51,011 nucleotides of DNA from Flavobacteriales bacterium (GTDB lineage Bacteria > Bacteroidota > Bacteroidia > Flavobacteriales_F > PHOS-HE28). Below the pieces are notes generated by a model. That model saw nothing but the letters and a program-made list of their open reading frames with translations. It searched no databases and was not told the DNA's origin. Location of the stretch: assembly GCA_016705545.1 (NCBI GenBank), contig JADIYA010000021.1, positions 1 through 51,011 of the forward strand. The letters run 5' to 3'. The position numbers were made by a program, and so were the translations under genes. Shown here in pieces: positions 1 through 6,591 of the stretch (within the stretch, counting starts at the first letter, position 1; every line of letters starts with the position of its first letter).

Positions 1-56
1 AGCACGCAACCCCTGAATGGTCGTACGACTGCGGAGAATACCTGCGCGTACGCGCG

Positions 57-536
57 TCACCCGCGCCACGCGTCGAGGATGCGATTGATCGCCTTCGCCT
101 CCGACTCCTTCAGTCCATCGAGCAAGGATTCGAATCCGCCCTGGCTCTGGGCATCGACGCGGGCGAGCAGCTCCAGTCCTTTGGGCGTGATGCGCACGTA
201 GATCACGCGGCGGTCGTCGTCGCAGCGCTCGCGCTTCACGAGTCCTTTGGCGATGAGCTTGTCCGTGAGGCGCGTGGCGTTGGGCGCGCGGTCGATCATG
301 CGCTCCTTCACGCTCTGCGCCTTCATGCGCCCGCCTTCCGACTCCGAGGCATGCGCGGGATCGAGGGCGCCGCGCAGGATGCGCAGGATGTTGTACTGCT
401 GCGGGCTGATGCCGTAGGGCTTGAGGCGCGTCACCTGGTGCGTGCGCAGCCAATTGGCCGTGAACAGCACGTTGAGCATGGCTTTCTGCTGCTCGCTGGT
501 GAAACGGCTCTTCAGCTCTCGATCGATGCCCGGCAT
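57..536 (-). CDS. MarR family transcriptional regulator
   Basis: A 159-residue protein with the usual MarR length and layout: an N-terminal dimerisation helix, then a winged helix-turn-helix at about residues 70-120 containing NATRLTDKLIAKGLVKRE and the wing DDDRRVIYVRITPKG. MarR proteins are dimeric DNA-binding repressors that commonly respond to small phenolic or oxidative ligands; the target here is unknown. The ATG at 536 is preferred because a Bacteroidota-type -7 element (TACATTCG on the minus strand, 563-556) lies 19 bases upstream. No partner gene is visible: the left edge of the window is 56 bases past its stop, and the neighbour on the right points away. Confidence 0.9.
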   Translation of the reverse strand: MPGIDRELKSRFTSEQQKAMLNVLFTANWLRTHQVTRLKPYGISPQQYNILRILRGALDPAHASESEGGRMKAQSVKERMIDRAPNATRLTDKLIAKGLVKRERCDDDRRVIYVRITPKGLELLARVDAQSQGGFESLLDGLKESEAKAINRILDAWRG

Positions 537-890
537 TCGGTTCGGCTTGCGCCAGCGAATGTAGGCGGGCGGGCGATTGCTGGTGGCGACTCAGTTCAAT
601 CGTCAATGCAGAGGTCTTGGCATGCCAATGCTTCATCAACCTTTTGCTTCGCTAAAGGTTGAGCCATCCCTTCGCCTTCGGCTCGGGAGGCGACTCGCGA
701 ATAGTAGAGGAGCCTGCCCCGGGCGAAGACCCGGGGTGGACACCCACCGCACTCACTTCCTAGCTGCTCAGAGCATAGCCGAAAGCGGCCGTGCGAGTCG
801 AAAACAATCTATGAGGCAGGGGCAGTGAAGCCTCTTGGCTCTGAAGCGCGCAGGTCCACGCGCCAGCCTCGTTCTAATTTGGCGCCCCCA
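537..890. other. Intergenic region with hairpins
   Basis: This 354-base stretch separates two divergent genes and shows no convincing gene; the short open frames in it have no recognisable composition. It holds the MarR -7 element (556-563), a hairpin with arms AACCTTT and AAAGGTT (638-660), and a GC-rich hairpin CCCCGGG/CCCGGGG (717-736). An imperfect promoter element (CTAATTTG, 874-881) precedes the methyltransferase-like gene. The hairpins have no T-run, so I do not call them terminators. Confidence 0.5.
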
Positions 891-1638
891 ATGAGAACCG
901 CCATGCGTTTCGCCGCACTATGCTCCATCGCCCTGCTCGCCGCATGCAACGGCAGCACCGACGATCCCGCAGCCGTTGATACCCAAGCGGAGAGCACCGC
1001 GCCGGTGCCCAACGCCACCCCGCGCGATGCCTGGCAGAAGCCCGAGGTGGTGATCGGCATGATGGGCAACATCGCGCCTCACCATCGCCGACCTCTTCGC
1101 CGACGATGGCTACTGGACCTTCAAGTTCATCGCCGCCGGCGCCAACGTGATCGCCGTGGTGAACGAGGCCGACAAGGCCGCCGCGCTCGAGGCGAAGAAG
1201 AAAGAGATGGGCCTCGGCGACGACCGCCTGCGCATCCGCGCGGTGCCCGTGGGCGATCCCGGCATCACCAACGAAGAGGCCGACATGGCCTTCATCGGTC
1301 ACCGCTTCGTGGGCATCCAGGACAAGACCGATTTCCTGAAGCGCATGCGGGCCGGCATGAAGTACCCGCGCTACCTGGTGATGGTGGAATGGCAGAACCG
1401 CCAGACCGCGATGGGGCCGCCGATGAGCGAGCGCCTCCCCTCCGACCGCATCATGGACCTGGTGGGCGAGCACAGCGAGTACAGCGACGTGGGCGCGCAC
1501 TCCGACAAGGTCCCCGATCAAGTGGTCTTCCTCATCAACGACTACATGGACCCCGGCGGCGGCGGACAAGTGATCGATGCGCAGCAGATGATGGGCGAAG
1601 GCGCCGAGGGCGAGACGATGGAGGTGATTCAGGAGTGA
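891..1638 (+). CDS. Methyltransferase-like lipoprotein, frameshifted
   Basis: The N-terminus (ATG at 891, alternative ATG at 903) encodes a lipoprotein signal with lipobox LLAAC, then about 60 residues ending in VVIGMMGNIA. Near 1075-1085 the frame changes, and the continuation LTIADLFADDGYWTFKF... runs to the stop at 1638. Together they match the pattern of Bacteroidota secreted class I SAM-methyltransferase-like lipoproteins (about 245 residues). Restoring one base in the GCGCCTC stretch would join both halves. The glycine-rich SAM motif is degenerate (DLFADDGYW where DxGxGxGyf is usual), so even an intact protein may not bind SAM. The family call is my inference from general pattern, not a search. 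Confidence 0.6.
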
Positions 1639-1641
1639 GGA

Positions 1642-2112
1642 TCAACGGGCGGCAGCGCGCTGCTCCGCATAGCGGCGCTCCGCTTCGGTCGTGGCCACGC
1701 CCTTGTACCGGATGAAGAGGTTGGCCCAGATCGTCTTCGACAGCGCATAGAGCCACGGGGCGAATACCACCAGGCCCACGGCCACCAGACCGGCCTTCGC
1801 GCCAACCGATGCCGATGGCCAGAGCACGAGGGTAGCCACGAAGATGCTGGTGCCCGTGGCCACGGCGAGCGCATAGGCCACGTACATGCCGCCGTAATAG
1901 AAGCCGGGCTCGGGCGTGTATTTGCGCTCGCACACGGGGCACGCTTCCAGCACATCGCCCACCGTGGAGAGGTGGTAGGGATTGCGGTCCACGAAGAACT
2001 CGCCCTCGCGGCAATGCGGGCACTTGAACCGGAAGATGCTGTGCGCCACGCTGTGCTTCGCCATGCCGCGAAGATCGGCTTTCGGCGCCATGCCGTTGGT
2101 GACCGCGATCAC
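1642..2112 (-). CDS. DUF983 family membrane protein
   Basis: A 156-residue protein (135-150 if a downstream ATG at 2091 or 2064 is used) with two zinc-ribbon-like cysteine pairs (CPHC and CPVC, about residues 31-34 and 58-61) followed by two hydrophobic segments (about 75-97 and 102-125). This is the DUF983 pattern, whose function is unknown. The first possible start is GTG at 2112, which overlaps the stop of msrA by four bases (GTGA), so the two genes are probably translationally coupled and co-transcribed from upstream of msrA. Confidence 0.8.
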   Translation of the reverse strand: MIAVTNGMAPKADLRGMAKHSVAHSIFRFKCPHCREGEFFVDRNPYHLSTVGDVLEACPVCERKYTPEPGFYYGGMYVAYALAVATGTSIFVATLVLWPSASVGAKAGLVAVGLVVFAPWLYALSKTIWANLFIRYKGVATTEAERRYAEQRAAAR

Positions 2113-2777
2113 TTCGGCTGCTTCAGCTTATCGGCGAAGACCTTGCGGAACTTCTCCAATTTGGGGCGGATCACCATCTGGCAATAGCCCTGCGAGCCGT
2201 TCAGCGCATAGTAGTCCTGGTGGTAGTTCTCCGCTTCGTAGAAGGTGCTGGCCTGCGTCACCTCGGTGACGATCGGCGCGGGGAAGGCACCGCTGGCATC
2301 GAGGCGCGTCTTCAGCTCCTCAGCAACGGCGCGCTGCGCATCGGTGTGCCAGAAGATGGCCGAGCGGTATTGCGTGCCCACATCGGCGCCCTGACGGTTG
2401 AGCGTGGTGGGGTCGTGCGTCTGCCAGAACACCTCGAGGATCTCGGCCAGCGAAACCTGCGCGGGATCGAAGACCAGCTGCGCCACCTCGGCATGCCCGG
2501 TGTTGCCCGTGCACACTTCCTTGTAGCTGGGATTCTTCACCTGGCCGCCCATGTAGCCGCTGGTCACGGAGAGCACGCCCTTCAGTTCGACGAACACGGC
2601 TTCCACGCACCAGAAGCAGCCAGCGCCGAGGGTGATGGTATCGGTGGTGGTGCCGGGAGCGGGTTGCATGTCGGGATGGATGACGGATTCGGAGTTGGCG
2701 GAGGTGCAGGCGGAAAGCAGGTGCAGCGTGAGCAGCACCGGTGCGATGCGCGCGAAGCGATGGGGGAACGATTTCAT
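2109..2777 (-). CDS. msrA: Peptide-methionine (S)-S-oxide reductase, lipoprotein
   Basis: MsrA reduces methionine-S-sulfoxide in oxidised proteins. The catalytic motif GCFWC is at residues 53-57 and the downstream family signature regions GYMGG, GHAEVAQLVFDP, THDPTTLNRQGADVGTQYRS and YHQDYY are all present. The protein (222 residues) carries an N-terminal lipoprotein signal with LLSAC, so it should act in the periplasm or on a membrane surface rather than in the cytoplasm. It is the first gene of a two-gene unit with the DUF983 protein. Confidence 0.93.
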   Translation of the reverse strand: MKSFPHRFARIAPVLLTLHLLSACTSANSESVIHPDMQPAPGTTTDTITLGAGCFWCVEAVFVELKGVLSVTSGYMGGQVKNPSYKEVCTGNTGHAEVAQLVFDPAQVSLAEILEVFWQTHDPTTLNRQGADVGTQYRSAIFWHTDAQRAVAEELKTRLDASGAFPAPIVTEVTQASTFYEAENYHQDYYALNGSQGYCQMVIRPKLEKFRKVFADKLKQPK

Positions 2778-2881
2778 GGGTTCAGGAGTTCACGCCTGTA
2801 GTCGCTTGGTGTTGCGCTCCCTGACTGCGGCGCTTCCCGGCGCTGGCCGAGAAGCAAGGCCCCGGACGAATCAGGACCTTG

Positions 2882-2954
2882 AGCGGGAAACGGGATTCGA
2901 ACCCGCGACCCTCAGCTTGGGAAGCTGATGCTCTACCAACTGAGCTACTCCCGC
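2882..2954 (-). tRNA. tRNA-Gly(CCC)
   Basis: A full cloverleaf reads on the minus strand: acceptor GCGGGAG paired with TTCCCGC (one G-T pair), D-stem GCTC/GAGC, anticodon stem TCAGC/GCTGA with loop TTCCCAA (anticodon CCC) and T-loop TTCGAAT. Discriminator is T; CCA is not encoded (CTC follows). Length 73 bases. Confidence 0.95.
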
Positions 2955-2963
2955 TTGTGGCGG

Positions 2964-2992
2964 CGAATGTAGCATGGAGCGGAAACCATCAA
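2964..2992 (-). promoter_or_regulatory. Promoter of tRNA-Gly
   Basis: On the minus strand TTG (2992-2990) is followed after 18 bases by TACATTCG (2971-2964), close to the Bacteroidota consensus TTG-N19-TAnnTTTG. The mature tRNA begins nine bases downstream of the -7 element. Confidence 0.65.
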
Positions 2993-3036
2993 CTACCCAT
3001 GCGGTGGGGCAGAGCGCCCTGGAGCAGTGTCTCAGT

Positions 3037-3067
3037 TTGCGAAGTCTCAATGGCCGAGGTATCTTTG
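3037..3067 (+). promoter_or_regulatory. Strong Bacteroidota-type promoter without an obvious gene
   Basis: TTG (3037-3039), 20 bases, then TATCTTTG (3060-3067), a perfect match to the -7 consensus TAnnTTTG. No plausible protein follows: the first ATG (3084) opens only a 51-codon frame of unconvincing composition. A 13-pair hairpin begins at the last base of the -7 element. Confidence 0.55.
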
Positions 3068-3300
3068 CTCCACCTTTCCCTGGATGGAAAGCGGTGGAGC
3101 CAAACGATCAACCACGGCCAGCCGCAGTCCCGGCTCGCCACATGGCCGCAGCACAGGCTCTTTCCGAGCCGGGCGCGGGGCTGGCCCACGTGGACCCTTA
3201 CCGCACGTGGTACCTGAACCGCTCTACCCTAACCGCTAGCTGGGCCGCATCAACTCTGCGATTGGCTCGAACTGAGACACGACCGCCCTGAGGGCTTAAC
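3068..3300 (+). ncRNA. Candidate structured non-coding RNA
   Basis: Downstream of the promoter at 3037-3067 lie nested and adjacent stems: GCTCCACC/GGTGGAGC with TTTCC/GGAAA (3067-3100); an outer stem GGCCAGCC/GGCTGGCC (3116-3123 with 3179-3186) enclosing CCCGGCTCG/CGAGCCGGG (3129-3137 with 3165-3173); then CCACGTG/CACGTGG (3186-3192 with 3204-3210). A small hairpin GCCC-TGA-GGGC (about 3286-3296) near the end could be a weak terminator. I could not match it to tmRNA, RNase P RNA, SRP RNA or a tRNA; a 6S-like RNA is possible but not shown. The 3' end is a guess. Confidence 0.35.
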
Positions 3301-3369
3301 CTACATTTGATCGCGCCTTAACACGGTTGCCGAACTCCCCGGGCACCTTTGCCGCCGAAAGAAAAACCC

Positions 3370-4056
3370 ATGTCCGGAGCGATGAACCCCAAGGTGCTGC
3401 TGGTGGATGACGAGCCCGATATCATCGAGCTCCTCAAATACAACCTGGAGCGCGAGGGCTTCACGGTATCGTCCGCGCAGAACGGCCGCGATGCGATCAA
3501 GATGGCCAAGGCCGAGCGCCCCGACCTGATCGTGCTCGATATCATGATGCCCGGCATGGATGGCGTGGAGGTGTGCAACCAGCTCAGGCAGATGCCCGAG
3601 TTCAAGCGCACGCTGATCACCTTCCTCACCGCACGCGGCGAGGACTACACGCAGATCGCGGGCTTCGAGGCCGGCGCCGACGACTACATCACCAAGCCCA
3701 TCCGCCCCAAGGTGTTCGTGAGCAAGGTGAAGGCCCTGCTGAAGCGCTCCGGCGCTGACCGCCCGGATGGCCAGTTCCTCGAGACCAACGGCGTGCGGGT
3801 GGATCTGGAGAAGGTGCTGGTGAAGGTGGGCGAGCAGGAGATGCACCTCCCGAAGAAGGAATTCGAGCTGCTGGTGCTGCTGATGAGCAAGCCCGGCAAG
3901 GTCTTCAAGCGCGAAGACATCTACAACCAGGTCTGGGGCAGCGAGCTCTTCGTGGGCGACCGCACCATCGACGTGCACATCCGCAAGCTGCGCGAGAAGA
4001 TCGGCGACGATCGGATCCGCACCGTGAAAGGGATCGGGTACACCTTCGAGGCCTGA
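3370..4056 (+). CDS. OmpR/PhoB-type response regulator
   Basis: A 228-residue two-domain regulator. The receiver domain has the acidic pair D13-D14, phospho-acceptor D57 in LIVLDIMMPGMDG, T87 and K109; the C-terminal winged helix (about 130-228) ends with DRTIDVHIRKLREKIG and KGIGYTFEA, as in PhoB/RprY-like proteins. It should be phosphorylated by a membrane histidine kinase and bind DNA. No kinase gene is adjacent: tRNA genes flank it on both sides, so it is an orphan here. The ATG at 3370 is chosen; a TTG at 3349 is in frame but overlaps the CACCTTTG promoter element at 3344-3351. Confidence 0.93.
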   Translation: MSGAMNPKVLLVDDEPDIIELLKYNLEREGFTVSSAQNGRDAIKMAKAERPDLIVLDIMMPGMDGVEVCNQLRQMPEFKRTLITFLTARGEDYTQIAGFEAGADDYITKPIRPKVFVSKVKALLKRSGADRPDGQFLETNGVRVDLEKVLVKVGEQEMHLPKKEFELLVLLMSKPGKVFKREDIYNQVWGSELFVGDRTIDVHIRKLREKIGDDRIRTVKGIGYTFEA

Positions 4057-4068
4057 GGACCGTTCGGC

Positions 4069-4076
4069 TATATTTG
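4069..4076 (+). promoter_or_regulatory. -7 element of tRNA-Pro promoter
   Basis: TATATTTG matches the TAnnTTTG consensus exactly and sits 15 bases before the mature tRNA-Pro, just behind the stop of the response regulator. A -33 TTG is not clear (only TTC nearby). Confidence 0.5.
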
Positions 4077-4091
4077 GCGCCCTTCCCAGTT

Positions 4092-4169
4092 CGGGGTGTA
4101 GCGCAGCCCGGTTAGCGCGCGTCGTTCGGGACGACGAGGCCGGAGGTTCGAATCCTCTCACCCCGACCA
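4092..4169 (+). tRNA. tRNA-Pro(CGG)
   Basis: Cloverleaf: acceptor CGGGGTG/CACCCCG, D-arm GCGC/GCGC, anticodon stem CGTCG/CGACG with loop TTCGGGA (anticodon CGG), T-loop TTCGAAT. A CCA triplet directly follows the discriminator A, unlike the tRNA-Gly gene in this window. Confidence 0.95.
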
Positions 4170-4178
4170 GCCGATCAA

Positions 4179-4206
4179 CCCTGGCGACGAAGTCGCCGGG
4201 GTTTTT
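4179..4206 (+). terminator. Rho-independent terminator after tRNA-Pro
   Basis: Stem CCCTGGCGAC/GTCGCCGGGG (one G-T pair) with GAA loop, followed by five T. It ends the tRNA-Pro transcript, possibly together with the response regulator. Confidence 0.8.
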
Positions 4207-4259
4207 CATGCGCAAACGCGCCGAACGCAGTTCGAGCGCGTGCGCGCATGAAAAACCCC
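4198..4259. repeat. Long inverted repeat between convergent terminators
   Basis: A 62-base near-perfect hairpin. The outer arms (16 bases each, 4198-4213 and 4244-4259) are GGGGTTTTTCATGCGC and its exact complement; inside are ACGCGC/GCGCGT and CGAAC/GTTCG with a GCA loop, a two-base internal loop and one bulge. The outer arms are also the T-tracts of the two convergent terminators, so the structures compete. Confidence 0.7.
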
Positions 4260-4282
4260 GGGCGCTGCTTCGCAGCGCCGGG
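4251..4282 (-). terminator. Minus-strand terminator at the left end of the repeat array
   Basis: Read on the minus strand: CCCGGCGCTGC, GAA loop, GCAGCGCC(C)GGGG, then five T. It would stop leftward transcription coming through the repeat array, although no minus-strand gene is visible between here and about 5.25 kb. Confidence 0.6.
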
Positions 4283-4284
4283 TT

Positions 4285-4920
4285 CATCCGCTGAAGCCCA
4301 CCCCATGGAGGATAGCCCGACCGGAGGGAGGGCAATCCCGAACCTTCATCATCGCGATTCGGAACGTACAGCAGCGTCGGGTTCATCCGCTGAAGCCCAC
4401 CCCATGGAGGATAGCCCGACCGGAGGGAGGGCAATCCCGCACCACGACCATCTTGATTCGGAACGCACAGCAGCGCCGGGTTCATCCGCTGAAGCCCACC
4501 CCCATGGAGGATAGCCCGACCGGAGGGAGGGCAATCCGATTGATTGCCATCGCAATTTTCAATGGGAAGCAACTGGAGGATAGCCCGACCGGAGGGAGGG
4601 CAATCCGATTGATTGCCATCGCAATTCTCCATGCGAAGCAACTGGAGGATAGCCCGACCGGAGGGAGGGCAATCCCGAACCTTCAACATCGCGATTCGGA
4701 ACGCACAGCAGCGCCGGGTTCATCCGCTGAAGCCCACCCCATGGAGGATAGCCCGACCGGAGGGAGGGCAATCCCGCGCCACGACCATCTTGATTCGGAA
4801 CGCTTCGCAGCGCCGGGTTCATCCGCTGAAGCCCACCCCATGGAGGATAGCCCGACCTAAGGGAGGGCAATCCCGCACCACGACCATCTTGATTCGGAAC
4901 GCACAGCAGCGCCGGGCTCA
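4285..4920. repeat. Seven-copy palindromic repeat array (REP-like)
   Basis: A 29-base core recurs at 4310, 4409, 4509, 4578, 4647, 4746 and 4845. Each core is an imperfect palindrome with arms GGATAGCCC and GGGCAATCC around an 11-base centre (GACCGGAGGGA; the last copy has CTAA in place of CGGA). Spacing is 99, 100, 69, 69, 99 and 99 bases because two kinds of spacer alternate: a long one containing GATTCGGAACGCACAGCAGC and GGTTCATCCGCTGAAGCC, and a short one containing GATTGATTGCCATCGCAATT. Spacers of one kind are nearly identical, so this is a tandem or REP-type cluster and not CRISPR. Open frames through it are by-products of the repeat. Confidence 0.85.
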
Positions 4921-5034
4921 TCCGTCTGACTGCCGCCATTCCTCCTCAGATCACCGCCGTTCCTCTAATCCGATCGTTCAGATCCGCGCGCAAGGCATCC
5001 CTCCGGGTATTCGCATCGTCTTCTATCCGGAACC

Positions 5035-5226
5035 ATGTCACGCACCTACAAAATAGCGCTCATCCTCAAGAGCAAGAGCAGCTTGCCGGTGTACAAGGAC
5101 CTTGCGAAGCTCAGCGACCGCGAACTGGACGAACAGGTGCTGGCGCTCATCAGCCGCATGCGCACCAACGAGAGCCGCGTGATCGCGCGCATGGTGCTGC
5201 GCCAGCCCACCTTCAGCCTCAACTGA
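5035..5226 (+). CDS. Small protein of unknown function (63 aa)
   Basis: A short basic, helix-rich protein starting MSRTYKIALILKSKSS and ending MVLRQPTFSLN, with no signal peptide, membrane segment or cysteine. I do not recognise a family. Coding is supported by a clean start after the repeat array, GC-rich third positions and a plausible amino-acid mix; the ELDEQVLALISRMRTNES part could form an amphipathic helix. It stands alone between the repeat array and a gene-poor region. A spurious frame is possible. Confidence 0.5.
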   Translation: MSRTYKIALILKSKSSLPVYKDLAKLSDRELDEQVLALISRMRTNESRVIARMVLRQPTFSLN

Positions 5227-5982
5227 GGCCACCGCTTTCGCGCTCATCGGCTCATCGAATGAGCACGACGCAGGCTTCCCTGAAGTCAGGCCATTCTGTA
5301 CCGGCCTTGATGCAGTGAGACTCCCTGCTCACGGCCACACCCCTTCCTCCCTCAGCGGCACTCTCGTGCCATGATTTTCTTGCCATAGCTTTCCACCCTC
5401 GTCCACTTCCCGCATGTTCCGCACGGTAAGCTCGCTGACCCCTTGGGGATGCCGCTTGTTGCGTGCACGAATGCAGGAACAGCAAGCCCTGCCTCTCTTT
5501 GCCTGTGCAACCATGATTGCATGCAGCTGATGAAGGACGCTCATCTGGCCCTGTTGCTGCTGGCTGCGCTCACGACCATTGCGGCATTGCAACCTGTTGG
5601 CTCCTCGGCTCCGTTGATGCCCGTGCGGTGGAGCAAGGTGCGCCGGACGGTCAGGTTCCGCCGTGCTGCTGCACGCGGTTCCCGGGAGCCTTATCGATGT
5701 CGAATGAGATCCCATCCCGGGTGCCAGAGCCCCACGAAGAACTTCGCCGCGTCGTTCGGGTCCGGGAGCGTTCCATACGAGCTTGCCTCACGAGCTATGC
5801 CCGTGCATCGAGCAGCGTTGTCGTAGCGCTTCGGGGATCCGACATCATCTTCCCCTTCCACTGCTTCTGGTAGTCCGTGCCTGACGGGTCGCTGCCTTGA
5901 CCGGCAATTGAACCCGGCTTCTCCGGGCTGCGCCATTGCGCGCATCCCATCAAGGCTTTCATGGATCTTAAATCAAACCAGA
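5227..5982. other. Gene-poor region with possible minus-strand gene remnants
   Basis: No intact gene is visible in about 750 bases. On the minus strand, pieces with natural-looking composition lie in different frames: PSGTDYQKQWKGKMMSDP (about 5840-5895), PNDAAKFFVGLWHPGWD (about 5705-5755) and GVSELTVRNMREVDEGGK (about 5385-5440). They could be parts of one decayed gene, but I cannot assign a family. The stop region of the last piece shares an exact 26-base stretch (5329-5354) with the 3' end of the beta-lactamase-like gene (8972-8997). Confidence 0.3.
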
Positions 5983-6453
5983 ATGGAATTGGATTGGGGA
6001 ACCGCCGCATTCGGCATTGTTTTCATGCTGCTCTGCGCATTGCCTTTCGCACTGGATTACCGCAGCCGGATGCGGAAAACGAAACGCTTGGTGCAGCCCT
6101 TGCTAAAAGCCGCGCAGCAGCAGGGCTGCCAAGTGCATCAGCACGAGACCTGCAACCTGGTGATCCTAGGGCTGGATGAGCGCAAGAACATCTTGTTCAG
6201 CTTCAATGCGCTCGATGACGGAGCCACCGTCCAGCGGATAGACCTGTCCCGGGTCCGATCGTGTCGCACCGAGAACGGATCGAACGGCAGCGCGCTCACC
6301 CATCGCGTGGAGCTCCTGTTCCAAATGAAGGAAAAGGGCATGACCGACCTGCGGCTCGAGCTGTACCGGGAAGGGGCCAACCTTCCGCTGAATGGTGAGC
6401 TCCAGTTCGCCGACAAGTGGTCGCGATTGATCAATGACCGGCTGAAGGGTTAG
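5983..6453 (+). CDS. Membrane-anchored protein of unknown function
   Basis: A 156-residue protein with one N-terminal membrane segment (about residues 5-22, FGIVFMLLCALPFAL) followed by a basic RSRMRKTKR stop-transfer region and a soluble domain of about 120 residues facing the cytoplasm by the positive-inside rule. No known domain is recognised. The ATG at 5983 is chosen because it places the membrane segment at the N-terminus; an upstream TTG adds unlikely residues. A strong hairpin follows the stop. Confidence 0.7.
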   Translation: MELDWGTAAFGIVFMLLCALPFALDYRSRMRKTKRLVQPLLKAAQQQGCQVHQHETCNLVILGLDERKNILFSFNALDDGATVQRIDLSRVRSCRTENGSNGSALTHRVELLFQMKEKGMTDLRLELYREGANLPLNGELQFADKWSRLINDRLKG

Positions 6454-6464
6454 GCATGATTCAA

Positions 6465-6495
6465 GAGCGCCCTGCGGAATGTCCGCAGGGCGCTC
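6465..6495. terminator. Perfect 14-pair hairpin between convergent genes
   Basis: Arms GAGCGCCCTGCGGA and its exact complement with a three-base loop (ATG) lie between the stops of the 5983-6453 gene and the TerC gene. No long T-run on either side, so it may act as a bidirectional terminator or RNA-stabilising hairpin. Confidence 0.6.
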
Positions 6496-6591
6496 AAGAT
6501 TCAACAACAAAAGGCCAGCATGAATCACGCACGGCACCAGCTTGGAGCATGGATGCGCGCTCCGTTGGTCGCGGCGCGCAGCAACGCGGAT

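Noticed and set aside
2220..2801. Plus-strand open frame opposite msrA
   Set aside because: Antisense to a gene with an unmistakable catalytic motif; no independent support.
3180..3260. tRNA-like sequence on the minus strand (GGTTAGGGTAGAGC resembles a D-arm)
   Set aside because: No five-pair anticodon stem or T-arm at the right distance, and the D-stem has a mismatch.
3037..3300. tmRNA, RNase P RNA or SRP RNA
   Set aside because: None of the conserved cores I know (RNase P GAGGAAAGTCC, SRP GGAAGG-AGCA loop, tmRNA tRNA-like ends) is present on either strand.
3301..4689. 462-codon open frame on the minus strand across the regulator, tRNA-Pro and repeat array
   Set aside because: It is antisense to the response regulator and to tRNA-Pro and translates the repeat into a low-complexity peptide (SLRSGYPP units); an artefact of GC-rich sequence.
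4285..4920. CRISPR array
   Set aside because: Repeats are regularly spaced, but the spacers are near-identical within two classes, spacing differs (69 and 99 bases), and no cas gene is in the window.
6465..6495. Operator or recombination site
   Set aside because: The perfect palindrome lies between two convergent stops with a three-base loop, which fits a terminator or stabilising hairpin better.
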